In this document: positions 9,687 through 17,181 of the stretch, in pieces
How positions within the stretch are numbered: position 1 is the stretch's first letter
Layout: each line of letters opens with the position of its first letter
Source of the DNA: Firmicutes bacterium UBA7523
GTDB taxonomy: Bacteria; Bacillota; Dethiobacteria; Dethiobacterales; Dethiobacteraceae
Reading direction: 5' to 3'
NCBI GenBank assembly: GCA_002479415.1
Contig: DLMZ01000055.1
Span: 75,750-139,749, forward strand
DNA length: 64,000 nt
Program-made: the position numbers and the translations under genes
Notes under the pieces: model-generated
The model's database searches: none
What the model was told of the DNA's origin: nothing
The model's input: the letters and a program-made list of their open reading frames with translations, nothing else

Positions 9687-10981
9687 TGGATACTGTTGCA
9701 TTCCATACACTTGGCTGTAAGGTAAATCAAACTGAAACTGCCGCGCTGCAGAATCTTTTTGAGAGCGTTGGTTACCGAACAGTTCCTTTTTCTGCTCCTG
9801 CCGACGTATACATTATTAATACTTGTACTGTTACTCACTTGGGAGACAGGAAATCCCGTCAGATTATTCGGCGGGCCCGCCGTATTAATGCCGACGCAGT
9901 TATTGTGGTGACCGGATGTTATGCCCAGGTTTCAGCCGACGATGTAATGGCCATTCCAGAAGTAGATATTGTGGTGGGAACCCATGCCCGTGAAAAGCTG
10001 CCTGAGCTGGTTTTGGAAGCAAAAGAGACGGGGCGCTTCAGCAGTGTTAAGCCGATAGACGAAAAAACCGGTTTTGAATCACTGCCTGCAGCGCAAACAG
10101 GCAGCCGCACCCGCGCTTTTCTCAAGATACAGGAGGGCTGCCGCCAGTATTGCTCCTATTGTATTGTACCTTATGCACGAGGGCCACTGCACAGCCGCCA
10201 TCTCGATGATGCACTGGCTGAAGCTCAGCGCCTGGCCGAATCCGGCTTTCGTGAGCTGGTTCTCACCGGCGTTCATCTAGGTTCCTACGGTGTGGATTTG
10301 CCCGGCAACATTGCACTTAGTGACCTGATATCACGTATCTCGCCGCTCCAGGGCATTGAAAGAATTCGTATTTCTTCAATCGAGCCAACAGAGATTACTC
10401 CTGATTTAGTGGAAACAATTATGCAGCATAAAAAAGTATGCCGCCATCTTCATATACCTCTGCAAAGCGGCGATGACCAAATACTGCGCAGGATGAACAG
10501 AAAGTATGATTCCGGTGAATTTCTCTATTTAATGCACTGGCTGCGGGCCCAAATTCCTGAGATTGCCTTGACAACAGATATAATGGTTGGCTTCCCCGGA
10601 GAAACGGAAGAGCATTTTGCCAACTCCGTTAGATTGATTGAGAAAATCGGGTTTAGTCGGCTTCATATTTTTAAATATTCTCCCAGAAAGGGAACGCCTG
10701 CAGCAAAATTCCCCGACCAGGTGCCTCCTTCGATTAAAGAGGAGCGGGCGCGCCATTTAGCACAATTGGGGGATGAATTGGCTGCTAGCTATCGAGAACG
10801 TTTTTTCGGCAAAACTGTAGGCGTCTTGTTTGAGGAAAAAGCAGGCAGAGGTAAGCTGGCTGGGTTGACTGAGCATTATATTCGGGTTGCTGTTAAAGCG
10901 CCGGAATCCTTGCTTGGAGAGCTTATTCAGGTAGAAATAACTGCCAACGGAAAGAATGAGCTTGCGGGAGAAATAATATAA
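9686..10981 (+). CDS. mtaB: tRNA t6A37 methylthiotransferase MtaB
   Basis: This radical SAM methylthiotransferase converts t6A37 to ms2t6A37 in tRNAs reading ANN codons. Three parts are visible in 431 residues: the N-terminal UPF0004 domain with cluster Cys (TLGCKVNQTETA, INTCTVT, VTGCYAQ), the radical SAM core (CRQYCSYCIVPYARG) and a C-terminal TRAM domain. It overlaps rsmE by one base and ends before a strong terminator, closing the operon. Confidence 0.95.
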   Translation: MDTVAFHTLGCKVNQTETAALQNLFESVGYRTVPFSAPADVYIINTCTVTHLGDRKSRQIIRRARRINADAVIVVTGCYAQVSADDVMAIPEVDIVVGTHAREKLPELVLEAKETGRFSSVKPIDEKTGFESLPAAQTGSRTRAFLKIQEGCRQYCSYCIVPYARGPLHSRHLDDALAEAQRLAESGFRELVLTGVHLGSYGVDLPGNIALSDLISRISPLQGIERIRISSIEPTEITPDLVETIMQHKKVCRHLHIPLQSGDDQILRRMNRKYDSGEFLYLMHWLRAQIPEIALTTDIMVGFPGETEEHFANSVRLIEKIGFSRLHIFKYSPRKGTPAAKFPDQVPPSIKEERARHLAQLGDELAASYRERFFGKTVGVLFEEKAGRGKLAGLTEHYIRVAVKAPESLLGELIQVEITANGKNELAGEII

Positions 10982-11005
10982 TACTGCAGTGACGTACTCA
11001 AAATT

Positions 11006-11035
11006 AAAAAAGCCGCTGTGCACAGCGGCTTTTTT
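11006..11035. terminator. Bidirectional rho-independent terminator
   Basis: A perfect 15-bp palindrome arm pair: A6 then GCCGCTGTG, mirrored as CACAGCGGC followed by T6. It closes the rightward mtaB operon and, read the other way, the leftward agr locus ending at 11041. Confidence 0.93.
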
Positions 11036-11040
11036 AATTG

Positions 11041-11163
11041 CTATTTTCTTAGTGCTTGAGGAAGCTCCGGCTGATAGAGAAGTGCTACGCAAGCGGAGGC
11101 GGCGCCGGACAAGGCGACTAGCGTTAACAAACCGGCAACCAAGGATAACAGTCTTCTTTTCAT
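11041..11163 (-). CDS. agrD: AgrD-like cyclic peptide precursor (40 residues)
   Basis: This small gene is a candidate autoinducing-peptide precursor. The 40-residue product begins MKRRLLSLVAGLLTLVALSG (an amphipathic membrane-leader helix), followed by AASA, then ACVALLYQPELPQALRK, matching the clostridial AgrD layout: leader, Cys-containing core, and an acidic/proline tail of the QPExP type that AgrB cleaves. Cys25 is the only Cys and would form a thiolactone, probably within CVALL or CVALLY. A strong site (AAAGGAG) precedes the ATG. It lies downstream of agrB on the same strand, the usual arrangement. The exact mature peptide cannot be read from sequence. Confidence 0.87.
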   Translation of the reverse strand: MKRRLLSLVAGLLTLVALSGAASACVALLYQPELPQALRK

Positions 11164-11183
11164 TTTGAAAAACTCCTTTCATT

Positions 11184-11210
11184 TATAGTGATTGCTACTA
11201 TTTCACTATA
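11184..11210 (-). promoter_or_regulatory. Inverted repeat upstream of agrD
   Basis: Perfect 8-base arms TATAGTGA/TCACTATA separated by 11 bases, 21 bases upstream of the agrD start. It could be a regulator site or a 5'-leader hairpin; nothing in the window distinguishes these. Confidence 0.4.
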
Positions 11211-11218
11211 AAAATAAA

Positions 11219-11269
11219 AATTCCCTTTTACTGTCGAAACATTACAGCAAGCGACAACAAAAGGGAATT
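11219..11269 (-). terminator. Hairpin/terminator between agrB and agrD
   Basis: 18-base arms (11219-11236 and 11252-11269) with two internal mismatches and a 15-base loop. Read leftwards the stem is followed by a T-rich run, so it can terminate agrB transcripts before agrD. The right arm overlaps the agrB stop codon. Its stem tip and loop resemble the hairpin at 11966-12014. Confidence 0.7.
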
Positions 11270-11897
11270 AGTTTTTAGTGGCAGTAATTCTGTTGGGACT
11301 AAACAGTAAGCTTAATAATGCAATTAGCTTGTAGCCCGGCGGTGTGAGGAGAAAGGATTGCCAAAGTAAGCTAAGGTTGCCTGCAATATACAGATGTAAT
11401 AAAGTGTGATTCTGGCTTAGCCAAAGATAGTTGCCCGAGATAAACCAGAGAAAAACATACAAGAAAGAAAACCGCCTTAAAAATGTGCGATGTGTCGGTG
11501 ATGTAATGGGTTTTTGAGGCACATCGGCAGGAGCGTAGAAATAGGCTGCCGCCGCAGCCAACAGGGAAGGGAATATAATTAGCAGATATGCGGACATAAC
11601 GACCGGAGCTGCGGCTTTACCGAGCCAAGCTAGGGAGATGGTAACAAAAGTGCCGACCGTCAAGCAGCGGAGCAGTGTGTGGCAATGTGCGCCGCCGCTT
11701 AATTTGCGGTAGGACATACCTACAAAAAAAACAGCCATAGCTTCGGGGAGGATGCCGGCAGCTGCAGATAGAGGCAGGACTGCCAGCAATGCTAATAATG
11801 TTCCAATAAATGAGTGCAGCCCATAACGGGCAATATCTGTTTGGTCCTGTGATAAATTCAGTTCTGCGGCGATATATTGAATAAATTTTTCCTGCAA
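11268..11897 (-). CDS. agrB: AgrB peptide-processing membrane endopeptidase
   Basis: AgrB cleaves the C-terminal tail of AgrD and helps cyclise and export the peptide. The 209-residue protein has several membrane helices and the family's catalytic pair in KLSGGAHCHTLLRC: His71 and Cys78, seven residues apart as in Staphylococcus (His77/Cys84). The start is a TTG with GGGGGA upstream; no better ATG is in frame. It sits between a membrane sensor-like gene and the AgrD-like peptide on the minus strand. Similar hairpins lie at both of its ends. Confidence 0.93.
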   Translation of the reverse strand: MQEKFIQYIAAELNLSQDQTDIARYGLHSFIGTLLALLAVLPLSAAAGILPEAMAVFFVGMSYRKLSGGAHCHTLLRCLTVGTFVTISLAWLGKAAAPVVMSAYLLIIFPSLLAAAAAYFYAPADVPQKPITSPTHRTFLRRFSFLYVFLWFISGNYLWLSQNHTLLHLYIAGNLSLLWQSFLLTPPGYKLIALLSLLFSPNRITATKN

Positions 11898-11965
11898 TTT
11901 TGTATCCCCCAGTTTATAATTTTAAGCTTTCGCTGAATTATAAAATTATTCTCGCTGAAATATAA

Positions 11966-12014
11966 AATCCCTATAATTGTCGTAAGTTTACACTAAACGA
12001 CAATTACAGGGATT
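11966..12014 (-). terminator. Hairpin/terminator between the membrane sensor gene and agrB
   Basis: 17-base arms (11966-11982, 11998-12014) differing at one position and a 15-base loop. The leftward strand continues into a T-rich stretch. It shares the TGTCG stem tip and a TTACA loop core with the hairpin on the other side of agrB. Confidence 0.7.
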
Positions 12015-12036
12015 AAGGGCAAATGCAGAACGACGC

Positions 12037-12516
12037 TTATCTGCTTGCTTCTAAGAAGGCAGGGGATCTATGGAACCCGCGAGCACGGTAACTGATTATG
12101 AATATGATGAGCATAAAAAGCTTTTGGGGAATAGCTACCAGAATTCTCAGCCAAGGGTCGCTTAGAATCATTTCAAGGGTAACGGGAAAGACAGATATAA
12201 TTAAGGGCATAAATAGAATTTCCGCTGCTACTACAAATAAAAAGCTGAGAAAAGCAGCAATCAGAGCTTTCTTATAAGAGATATTGCAGACTAGAAAAAT
12301 ATGAATTGAAAATAGGATTAAGATGATTATAGAATGGGCGCCCATAGGCAGGGGGAGTTTCCTGGCAAAAAATGCGGAAATAGCAAACAGTAGAGAGAGA
12401 TATATAGTAGTCTTTAGCTGTGGCTTGATACCGATTAAAGTTAAGCCAACTGCTGCTAAAAGCATTCCCTCGGGGAAGGCGACTAAAAGTAGTGTTATTA
12501 GCGGCATAGTATCCAT
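12037..12516 (-). CDS. Multi-pass membrane protein, AgrC-sensor-like, without kinase domain
   Basis: This 159-residue, very hydrophobic protein has about five membrane helices (roughly residues 5-30, 35-54, 59-80, 82-110, 125-147) and a short basic C-terminus. The N-terminal pattern (FPEGMLLAAVGLTLIGIKP, then RKLPLPMGAHSIIILILF) resembles the transmembrane sensor half of clostridial AgrC-type kinases, from memory and not from a search. There is no kinase domain. It has a good GGAGG site and lies between a complete histidine kinase and agrB, which suggests a peptide-sensing partner. A separate role in peptide export or immunity is also possible. Confidence 0.6.
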   Translation of the reverse strand: MDTMPLITLLLVAFPEGMLLAAVGLTLIGIKPQLKTTIYLSLLFAISAFFARKLPLPMGAHSIIILILFSIHIFLVCNISYKKALIAAFLSFLFVVAAEILFMPLIISVFPVTLEMILSDPWLRILVAIPQKLFMLIIFIISYRARGFHRSPAFLEASR

Positions 12517-12580
12517 TTAATTACCTCCGTAAATGTATTTGCCGTTGCCTACAATGGGATGGCCAAGTATTTCAAAGAAA

Positions 12581-13684
12581 TTAGTCTGGGCTTGTGTCCG
12601 GCGCGGGTAATTCTATGGTGAACCTGGTGCCTTGGCCGAGGACGCTCTCTACGCCGATTACTCCCTTATGGGCTAAGATAATGTTTTGGCAAATTCCTAA
12701 GCCAAGCCCGGTTCCGCTTTCCTTTGTGGTGAAAAAAGGGGTAAAAAGCTTTTCCATTACTTCCGGGCTGATTCCTGTGCCGCTGTCGTTGATATGAATA
12801 ATAGCCGTTTTCTTGTTTTTATCCCAAAGGGTGGAAACGGAAAGCGTTCCTCCGTTGGGCATGGCTTGAACTGCGTTGTTAAAAAGGTTAAGAAAGACTT
12901 GAATAAATTGATTGCGGTCCAGATATAGCGGAGGTATATCTAAGGTAGGATAAAAGCAAATATCAACGTCTTTTCGCATACCTTCGCCAGATATGAGAGA
13001 AGAAACTGTTTCTAAAACCTCATTTAGTTGAACGTACTCTTTTTTAGGTGTGTCAGGTCGGCTGAAGCGGAGAAAGTCAGTAATAATTTGGTTGGTACGC
13101 TTAATTTCTTCCAGAATTAGCTTGAATATCTCTTCGCTTCCGCTTTCCTTGGGGCATTTTTTTTCCAGCAGCTGTACATATCCATGAATCACAGTAAGGG
13201 GATTTCTTATTTCATGTGTAATTCCCGCTGCAATTTCACCGGCCAATGCCAGTTTTTCTATTCTTCTTGTTTGGGCGTGCAGCTCCTCGTTTTCTGCTAG
13301 CTGTTTGCGCAGAGTTTCAATGTTTTGACGGAACCAATCTACAGTTATGACAATTAAAAAGTAGACTGCGATAAACGGAAACAGCTCCATCTCAGCAATA
13401 GAAACATTAACAATTTCCCTAATTTCCGGCACAAAAACTTTAACAGCAAAAGAACTGCTTAATACAGCAAAAATAATGCCGGGTATAAAGCCGGAAAAAA
13501 AAGTCACACTGAATACGATTAAATATAATACATAGAGAAATAGCCTGCCTTCGTCATGAGAAGTTTGATGAGCATAGTTCAAAAGCAGAAAGGCTGCACA
13601 TGAAGAAAAAAAGATAAATGCTTTTGTGGGGAGAGAAAATGACCTCTCAGAAAAGAAATGGTTAGCTAGAGTTTTTGTATTCAT
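12581..13684 (-). CDS. Membrane sensor histidine kinase
   Basis: This is a 367-residue two-component sensor kinase. The N-terminal region has about four membrane helices (roughly residues 20-40, 48-66, 68-86, 100-117), with no recognisable extracellular domain. A short coiled coil (NIETLRKQLAENEELHAQTRR) leads to the HisKA domain with H-box AAGITHEIRNPLTVIHGYVQ; His157 should be phosphorylated. The HATPase domain carries NLFNNAVQAM, DSGTGI and GTGLGLGICQ. The NtrB/Kin-like catalytic domain differs from classical AgrC kinases. No response regulator is adjacent. It is the most upstream minus-strand gene of the agr locus. Confidence 0.9.
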   Translation of the reverse strand: MNTKTLANHFFSERSFSLPTKAFIFFSSCAAFLLLNYAHQTSHDEGRLFLYVLYLIVFSVTFFSGFIPGIIFAVLSSSFAVKVFVPEIREIVNVSIAEMELFPFIAVYFLIVITVDWFRQNIETLRKQLAENEELHAQTRRIEKLALAGEIAAGITHEIRNPLTVIHGYVQLLEKKCPKESGSEEIFKLILEEIKRTNQIITDFLRFSRPDTPKKEYVQLNEVLETVSSLISGEGMRKDVDICFYPTLDIPPLYLDRNQFIQVFLNLFNNAVQAMPNGGTLSVSTLWDKNKKTAIIHINDSGTGISPEVMEKLFTPFFTTKESGTGLGLGICQNIILAHKGVIGVESVLGQGTRFTIELPAPDTSPD

Positions 13685-13715
13685 CTATTTAATCCGCCTT
13701 AAGGAATAATAAATC

Positions 13716-13744
13716 GTCATACCACTTATTGGTTGATTCGACAA
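13716..13744 (-). promoter_or_regulatory. Candidate promoter for the kinase-agr locus
   Basis: Read leftwards: TTGTCG, a 17-base spacer and TATGAC, with a suitable distance to the kinase start. The -10 match is modest. Confidence 0.4.
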
Positions 13745-13839
13745 TTCATTTTTTTTTCCTTCTTAAAAATGTTAGGACATATTTATTCTCAGGGCTGAAT
13801 AGGATGGAAAGGAAAGACAGGCGGAAAAGAGGTGGGAGT

Positions 13840-14379
13840 ATGGGCAAAAAACTATTTGTGGTGGAAGGACGGCGGTTATTACCGCTGTTATTTCTCCTAG
13901 TGCTGATGGTGTCCTTGTCGGTTTATGATTCTTTGAGGGCCAGTCCCACGGTAGTCCCGCAGGATACGGCCAAGGGCAGTGAAGTGAACTTTACCACGGC
14001 AGACAAGGGTGAAAGAAAAGAGCGTCCGGCCTTTCGTCTGGCGGTAGATCATCAAGGCTGGAAGGAAGCGGCGGAGGCTTGGTCTGTTAATTTGCCCCAG
14101 TACCCTTTCCAGCCCCAGCATGAAATTGCTTTGTTTGCTTTACATGCTGAAGTGCAGAAGATTCAAAGCACTTTCAAGGGGGAAGGGGAGCAGGAAGTTA
14201 AGGTTTTGGTTGGACCGAAAAAGGATTTCTTCCATGCTGTAACCATGCCTTTAGCTGACGTGATGCTGGAAGCGGGGGAGACAACGTGGATATTCGTGGA
14301 CAAAAAAGGGACAATTCTGGAGCAGTTCGCAGTGGGAAGAGCTGCTGAAACCATAGCTGCCGACACTCCTCAAAAGTAA
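13840..14379 (+). CDS. Membrane-anchored exported protein of unknown function
   Basis: I do not recognise this gene. Starting at the ATG at 13840 (AGAGGTGGG upstream) it encodes 179 residues: a basic N-terminus, one hydrophobic segment (about residues 11-28, a signal anchor with no clear cleavage site), a polar linker and a soluble domain rich in beta-type sequence. An upstream in-frame ATG at 13804 has a weaker ribosome site. It is divergent from the histidine kinase on the other strand and is followed by a palindromic repeat. Its function is unknown. Confidence 0.65.
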   Translation: MGKKLFVVEGRRLLPLLFLLVLMVSLSVYDSLRASPTVVPQDTAKGSEVNFTTADKGERKERPAFRLAVDHQGWKEAAEAWSVNLPQYPFQPQHEIALFALHAEVQKIQSTFKGEGEQEVKVLVGPKKDFFHAVTMPLADVMLEAGETTWIFVDKKGTILEQFAVGRAAETIAADTPQK

Positions 14380-14414
14380 GCCGGGGTTTTCAGGGGTAGC
14401 TCAGCTTTGCCGCA

Positions 14415-14463
14415 CAACCCCAATTTCTCGCCGTATTTTTAATACGCTAGCGAGAAGGGGTTG
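14415..14463. repeat. Palindromic repeat with CAACCCC/GGGGTTG ends
   Basis: An imperfect 49-base palindrome between two convergent genes: CAACCCC at one end, GGGGTTG at the other, and a GTATT/AATAC centre. Similar cores occur at 44823-44873 and 46616-46663. It may also act as a transcription end. Confidence 0.7.
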
Positions 14464-14512
14464 TTTGGCTTTGCCTGCAAATATTCTTATATTATGCCGG
14501 GTTGTATTGACC

Positions 14513-15631
14513 TCAGCCTGTTTCAGTCAAGCTCGGGATAATGCTTCTGATGGTTTCTTCCTGTAATGAGTCAATTTTGTTAAAGTCCATTGCAGGAATG
14601 TAGTACTCCTCTAGTTTTTGGTGATTTTTTTTTGCTTGTTGAAATTTTTCTATTGCTTTGCCCAGTAAGAACCAGAATCGTTCCATGTTTTCTGTGCGTT
14701 CGGCTGCAGTACTCCTTAGGGAGGACAGACGGGTATGCTTGTTAAGCGATAGTGTGAGTTGAGATTGGAGCTTTTGCGTAGCGGGCAGAGAAAATGAATG
14801 AGGGTGGTTTCCTTTTACGAACGCTGTTTGCAAAACAGGAATTACCACAGCATCAAGGCGTTCAGGTTCAAATGGGCAGCGGTATGCTTCCAAATCATGG
14901 CCGGCTCGCCGGACAGTATCATATATTTGCTGCAGCAAATAAGATTTGCCTGTGCCAGGATCACCGGTTAACAGGTATAATGTGGTACAGTCTGCTAAAA
15001 TTGACGGGTAGAAATTTATTAAGCCTTCGGAGGAAATGGCGCCTGCAAAAAGGTGACGAACAGTCGGTTCTTTTTTTGCCGGCGGTAATTCTGCCGCCAG
15101 TTCGCCAAGAAGGCTGTGGCTCATCTGAGATAGGCCGGAAGAATCCAAGGACAGAGACATAAGGTATCGAAGCTTTTCCATAACAACACTGGCTTCTTTC
15201 AAGTATTGATAAGCCTGGGGATAAATTGTTTTGCCTTGTTGAATAATAGCTGTGATTTCCTCTTTATGCTGTTGCAGCAGATATGTATCCCAAAAATTGC
15301 CTAAGTTTATGATTTCATCTCTGGCTCCGGGGTACACGGGGTCTACAACATGAGGTGCTGTACCATCGATAATGGTAAGATTGAGCGATGGAATTGTCAG
15401 TCCATCCAGGGAGCTGGGATCAGAAGAGCAATAGAATTGCTCGATGTCAAAACCATGCTCCATTGCTCGCTTGCCAATTTCTTTCATAAAAGTTGACTTT
15501 CCCGTACCCGGTCCACCCTTAATAACAATAATTCGGCCATCGATTTGTGTGTGTATGTAGTTAAATAAAGAATAGAAGCCGCAGACTGTATTGCCGCCGG
15601 CAAAAAACTGTTTTTTGCTTCCTTTTTTCAT
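14513..15631 (-). CDS. Twin P-loop ATPase (PRK06851-like)
   Basis: This 372-residue cytoplasmic protein has two Walker A motifs, IKGGPGTGKSTFM near residue 40 and LTGDPGTGKSYLL near residue 225, so it looks like two related nucleotide-binding halves. The halves share the pattern G-[DH]-x-[IL]-E-x-[FY]-x-C-x-x-[DE]-P (GFDIEQFYCSSDP and GHDLEAYRCPFEP), supporting internal duplication. It resembles an uncharacterised Firmicutes ATPase family known as PRK06851. I start at the ATG at 15631 with AAAGGAGA before it; the upstream GTG lies before that site. The substrate is unknown. Confidence 0.82.
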   Translation of the reverse strand: MKKGSKKQFFAGGNTVCGFYSLFNYIHTQIDGRIIVIKGGPGTGKSTFMKEIGKRAMEHGFDIEQFYCSSDPSSLDGLTIPSLNLTIIDGTAPHVVDPVYPGARDEIINLGNFWDTYLLQQHKEEITAIIQQGKTIYPQAYQYLKEASVVMEKLRYLMSLSLDSSGLSQMSHSLLGELAAELPPAKKEPTVRHLFAGAISSEGLINFYPSILADCTTLYLLTGDPGTGKSYLLQQIYDTVRRAGHDLEAYRCPFEPERLDAVVIPVLQTAFVKGNHPHSFSLPATQKLQSQLTLSLNKHTRLSSLRSTAAERTENMERFWFLLGKAIEKFQQAKKNHQKLEEYYIPAMDFNKIDSLQEETIRSIIPSLTETG

Positions 15632-15712
15632 GGCGTCTCCTTTCACTTGGCTATTAGTGTTTCTTTATTTTATGATATGTCTAAAAGAGTGTGCGTCAGT
15701 TTAGGCTGTAGT

Positions 15713-15741
15713 TTGCCGATTGCGGAAGAAGATGGTATAAT
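15713..15741 (+). promoter_or_regulatory. Sigma-A promoter for the HIT gene
   Basis: TTGCCG (15713-15718), a 17-base spacer and TATAAT (15736-15741), ending 32 bases before the start codon. Confidence 0.7.
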
Positions 15742-15773
15742 TGGGAGTGTAGAAGCAACAAGGGGGTTAAGCA

Positions 15774-16103
15774 ATGCAAGATTGTATCTTCTGTAAGATT
15801 ATTGGGGGAGAAATTCCCGCAGATATTGTTTTTGAGGATAACTTAACTATTGCTTTTAGGGATATTCAGCCGCTTGCGCCGACCCATGTTCTTGTGGTTC
15901 CCAAAAAGCACTATAGCTCACTGGATGAACTCCCTGATGATCCGCTTTACACAGGGAAGGTTTTGCTTGCCGTTAAGGATGTGGCTGAGAAGCTGGGGGT
16001 ATCCGGCGGGTATAAACTGATTACGAACTGCGGTGCACCGGCGGGTCAGGTTGTTCCTCATTTGCACTTTCATGTATTAGCCGGCAAAAAGTTTGTTCCT
16101 TAG
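15774..16103 (+). CDS. HIT family nucleotide-binding hydrolase (HINT type)
   Basis: This is a histidine-triad protein of 109 residues that hydrolyses nucleoside phosphoramidates or related nucleotides. The start (CIFCKIIGGEIPADIVFED) has the HINT zinc-type Cys pair, and the C-terminal HLHFHVL is the HxHxH catalytic triad motif. AGGGGG precedes the ATG. It is followed by rpsU, which has its own strong promoter. Confidence 0.93.
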   Translation: MQDCIFCKIIGGEIPADIVFEDNLTIAFRDIQPLAPTHVLVVPKKHYSSLDELPDDPLYTGKVLLAVKDVAEKLGVSGGYKLITNCGAPAGQVVPHLHFHVLAGKKFVP

Positions 16104-16130
16104 GGGTGACTGTGTCCCTGCGGCCTGCAG

Positions 16131-16159
16131 TTGACAGACAGTTATGAAAACGATATAAT
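16131..16159 (+). promoter_or_regulatory. Strong sigma-A promoter for rpsU
   Basis: TTGACA (16131-16136), exactly 17 bases, TATAAT (16154-16159): a full consensus match, as expected for a ribosomal protein gene. Confidence 0.88.
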
Positions 16160-16243
16160 CTATTAAGTATTCTTGGTATAATTCGTCGTAGTATTCGACA
16201 GCAATTCTTCCATGCAAGGTAGTAGTGAGGGGAGGGAAAGCAG

Positions 16244-16429
16244 TTGACACAGATTAAGGTTGGGAAAAATGAGACTCTTGACAGCGCGATACGTCGTTTT
16301 AAAAAGCAATGCGCTAAAACAGGAATTTTAGCAGAAGTCCGGAAGCGTGAACACTATGAGAAACCTAGTGTGAAGCGCAAAAAGAAATCCGAGGCCGCAC
16401 GTAAAAACAACAAAAAAAAGTTTAGTTGA
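16244..16429 (+). CDS. rpsU: 30S ribosomal protein S21
   Basis: S21 joins the small subunit late and helps mRNA base-pairing near the anti-Shine-Dalgarno region. The 61-residue product is highly basic ([14 protein letters not shown], then [19 protein letters not shown]), as in Firmicutes. The start is TTG, preceded by GAGGGGAGGG. It is monocistronic here, with its own promoter and a terminator directly after; yqeY, the usual Bacillus neighbour, is absent. Confidence 0.96.
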   Translation: MTQIKVGKNETLDSAIRRFKKQCAKTGILAEVRKREHYEKPSVKRKKKSEAARKNNKKKFS

Positions 16430-16436
16430 ACATACA

Positions 16437-16460
16437 AAACCCGGATAAGCCGGGTTTTTA
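16437..16460 (+). terminator. Rho-independent terminator after rpsU
   Basis: AACCCGG/CCGGGTT stem with a short loop followed by T5, directly after the rpsU stop codon. Confidence 0.88.
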
Positions 16461-16611
16461 TGCGTCTATAGGGCAACAGCGAGTATGGGTTTCCACTAAA
16501 TTATAGAAAAAAGCAGGGTTATGATACTTTTTGTAGAATTAAATCAAAAATAGTAACAGATAGAATTAACTAGAAATCCTGATGGTGAAAGAATGAAAGG
16601 GAGGGATTGCT

Positions 16612-17127
16612 ATGAAGAGTACAAAGGTTTTGGTTGCTATTGTGTTTTTGCTCTTTGTTGCGGTTGTATTAAGTATGACAGCGTTTAACCAAGTAGAAAT
16701 AGACAGAGATATTACCGCCACCGTACTATCTGATGTAGATGCAGATGTTGCTGTTCGTTTTGAGCTTTTAAACCATGAGCCGGAAGGGTTTGACTACACA
16801 GTTCTTGGAAATGTTGTTGACGGTAAAATAACGATAAATCTTGAAGGAATGCTTAACGTGGACAGCGGTTTCAATCCTGATGCGTTGTTTGTTATAGGCA
16901 CAACAGCGCAACCTGTTTTGAAAATAACGAACAACACTTCAGTAAGCATTGACGTAAACGTTGCAGCAACCCCTGAGGGTACAATTAAGATGTATGATTT
17001 AGAAGATTTTGAGGCAAATCCAAGCACTATCGCTGCATCAGGAAGCGAATCTTACTACTTCGAAATTAATACACCGCAATCAACAGATAATTTAACAGCA
17101 GTTTTAGAGGTTAGGAAAAGCAGTTAG
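16612..17127 (+). CDS. Exported DUF1102-like protein
   Basis: This 171-residue protein has a basic start and one hydrophobic segment (about residues 6-24) followed by AFNQVEIDRDITATVLSDVD. That post-signal motif (AFxxVxxDR then V-x-x-D) is the pattern of haloarchaeal DUF1102-type exported proteins processed by SipW-like peptidases; the assignment is from pattern memory, not a search. The rest is beta-rich and acidic with few Lys or Cys, suiting a surface protein. GGGAGG precedes the ATG. A signal peptidase of the matching type follows 54 bases later, and a second protein with the same motif lies beyond it. Envelope or fibre component is inferred. Confidence 0.68.
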   Translation: MKSTKVLVAIVFLLFVAVVLSMTAFNQVEIDRDITATVLSDVDADVAVRFELLNHEPEGFDYTVLGNVVDGKITINLEGMLNVDSGFNPDALFVIGTTAQPVLKITNNTSVSIDVNVAATPEGTIKMYDLEDFEANPSTIAASGSESYYFEINTPQSTDNLTAVLEVRKSS

Positions 17128-17181
17128 TTGCATTAAACAAAGAGAAATTGCATGCAAATAAGCTTTGAGTGAGGGTGTAAT

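Noticed and set aside
10757..11182. Minus-strand 141-codon frame covering the agrD region
   Set aside because: It runs through a strong terminator and the end of mtaB; the 40-codon agrD frame with its own ribosome site is the real gene.
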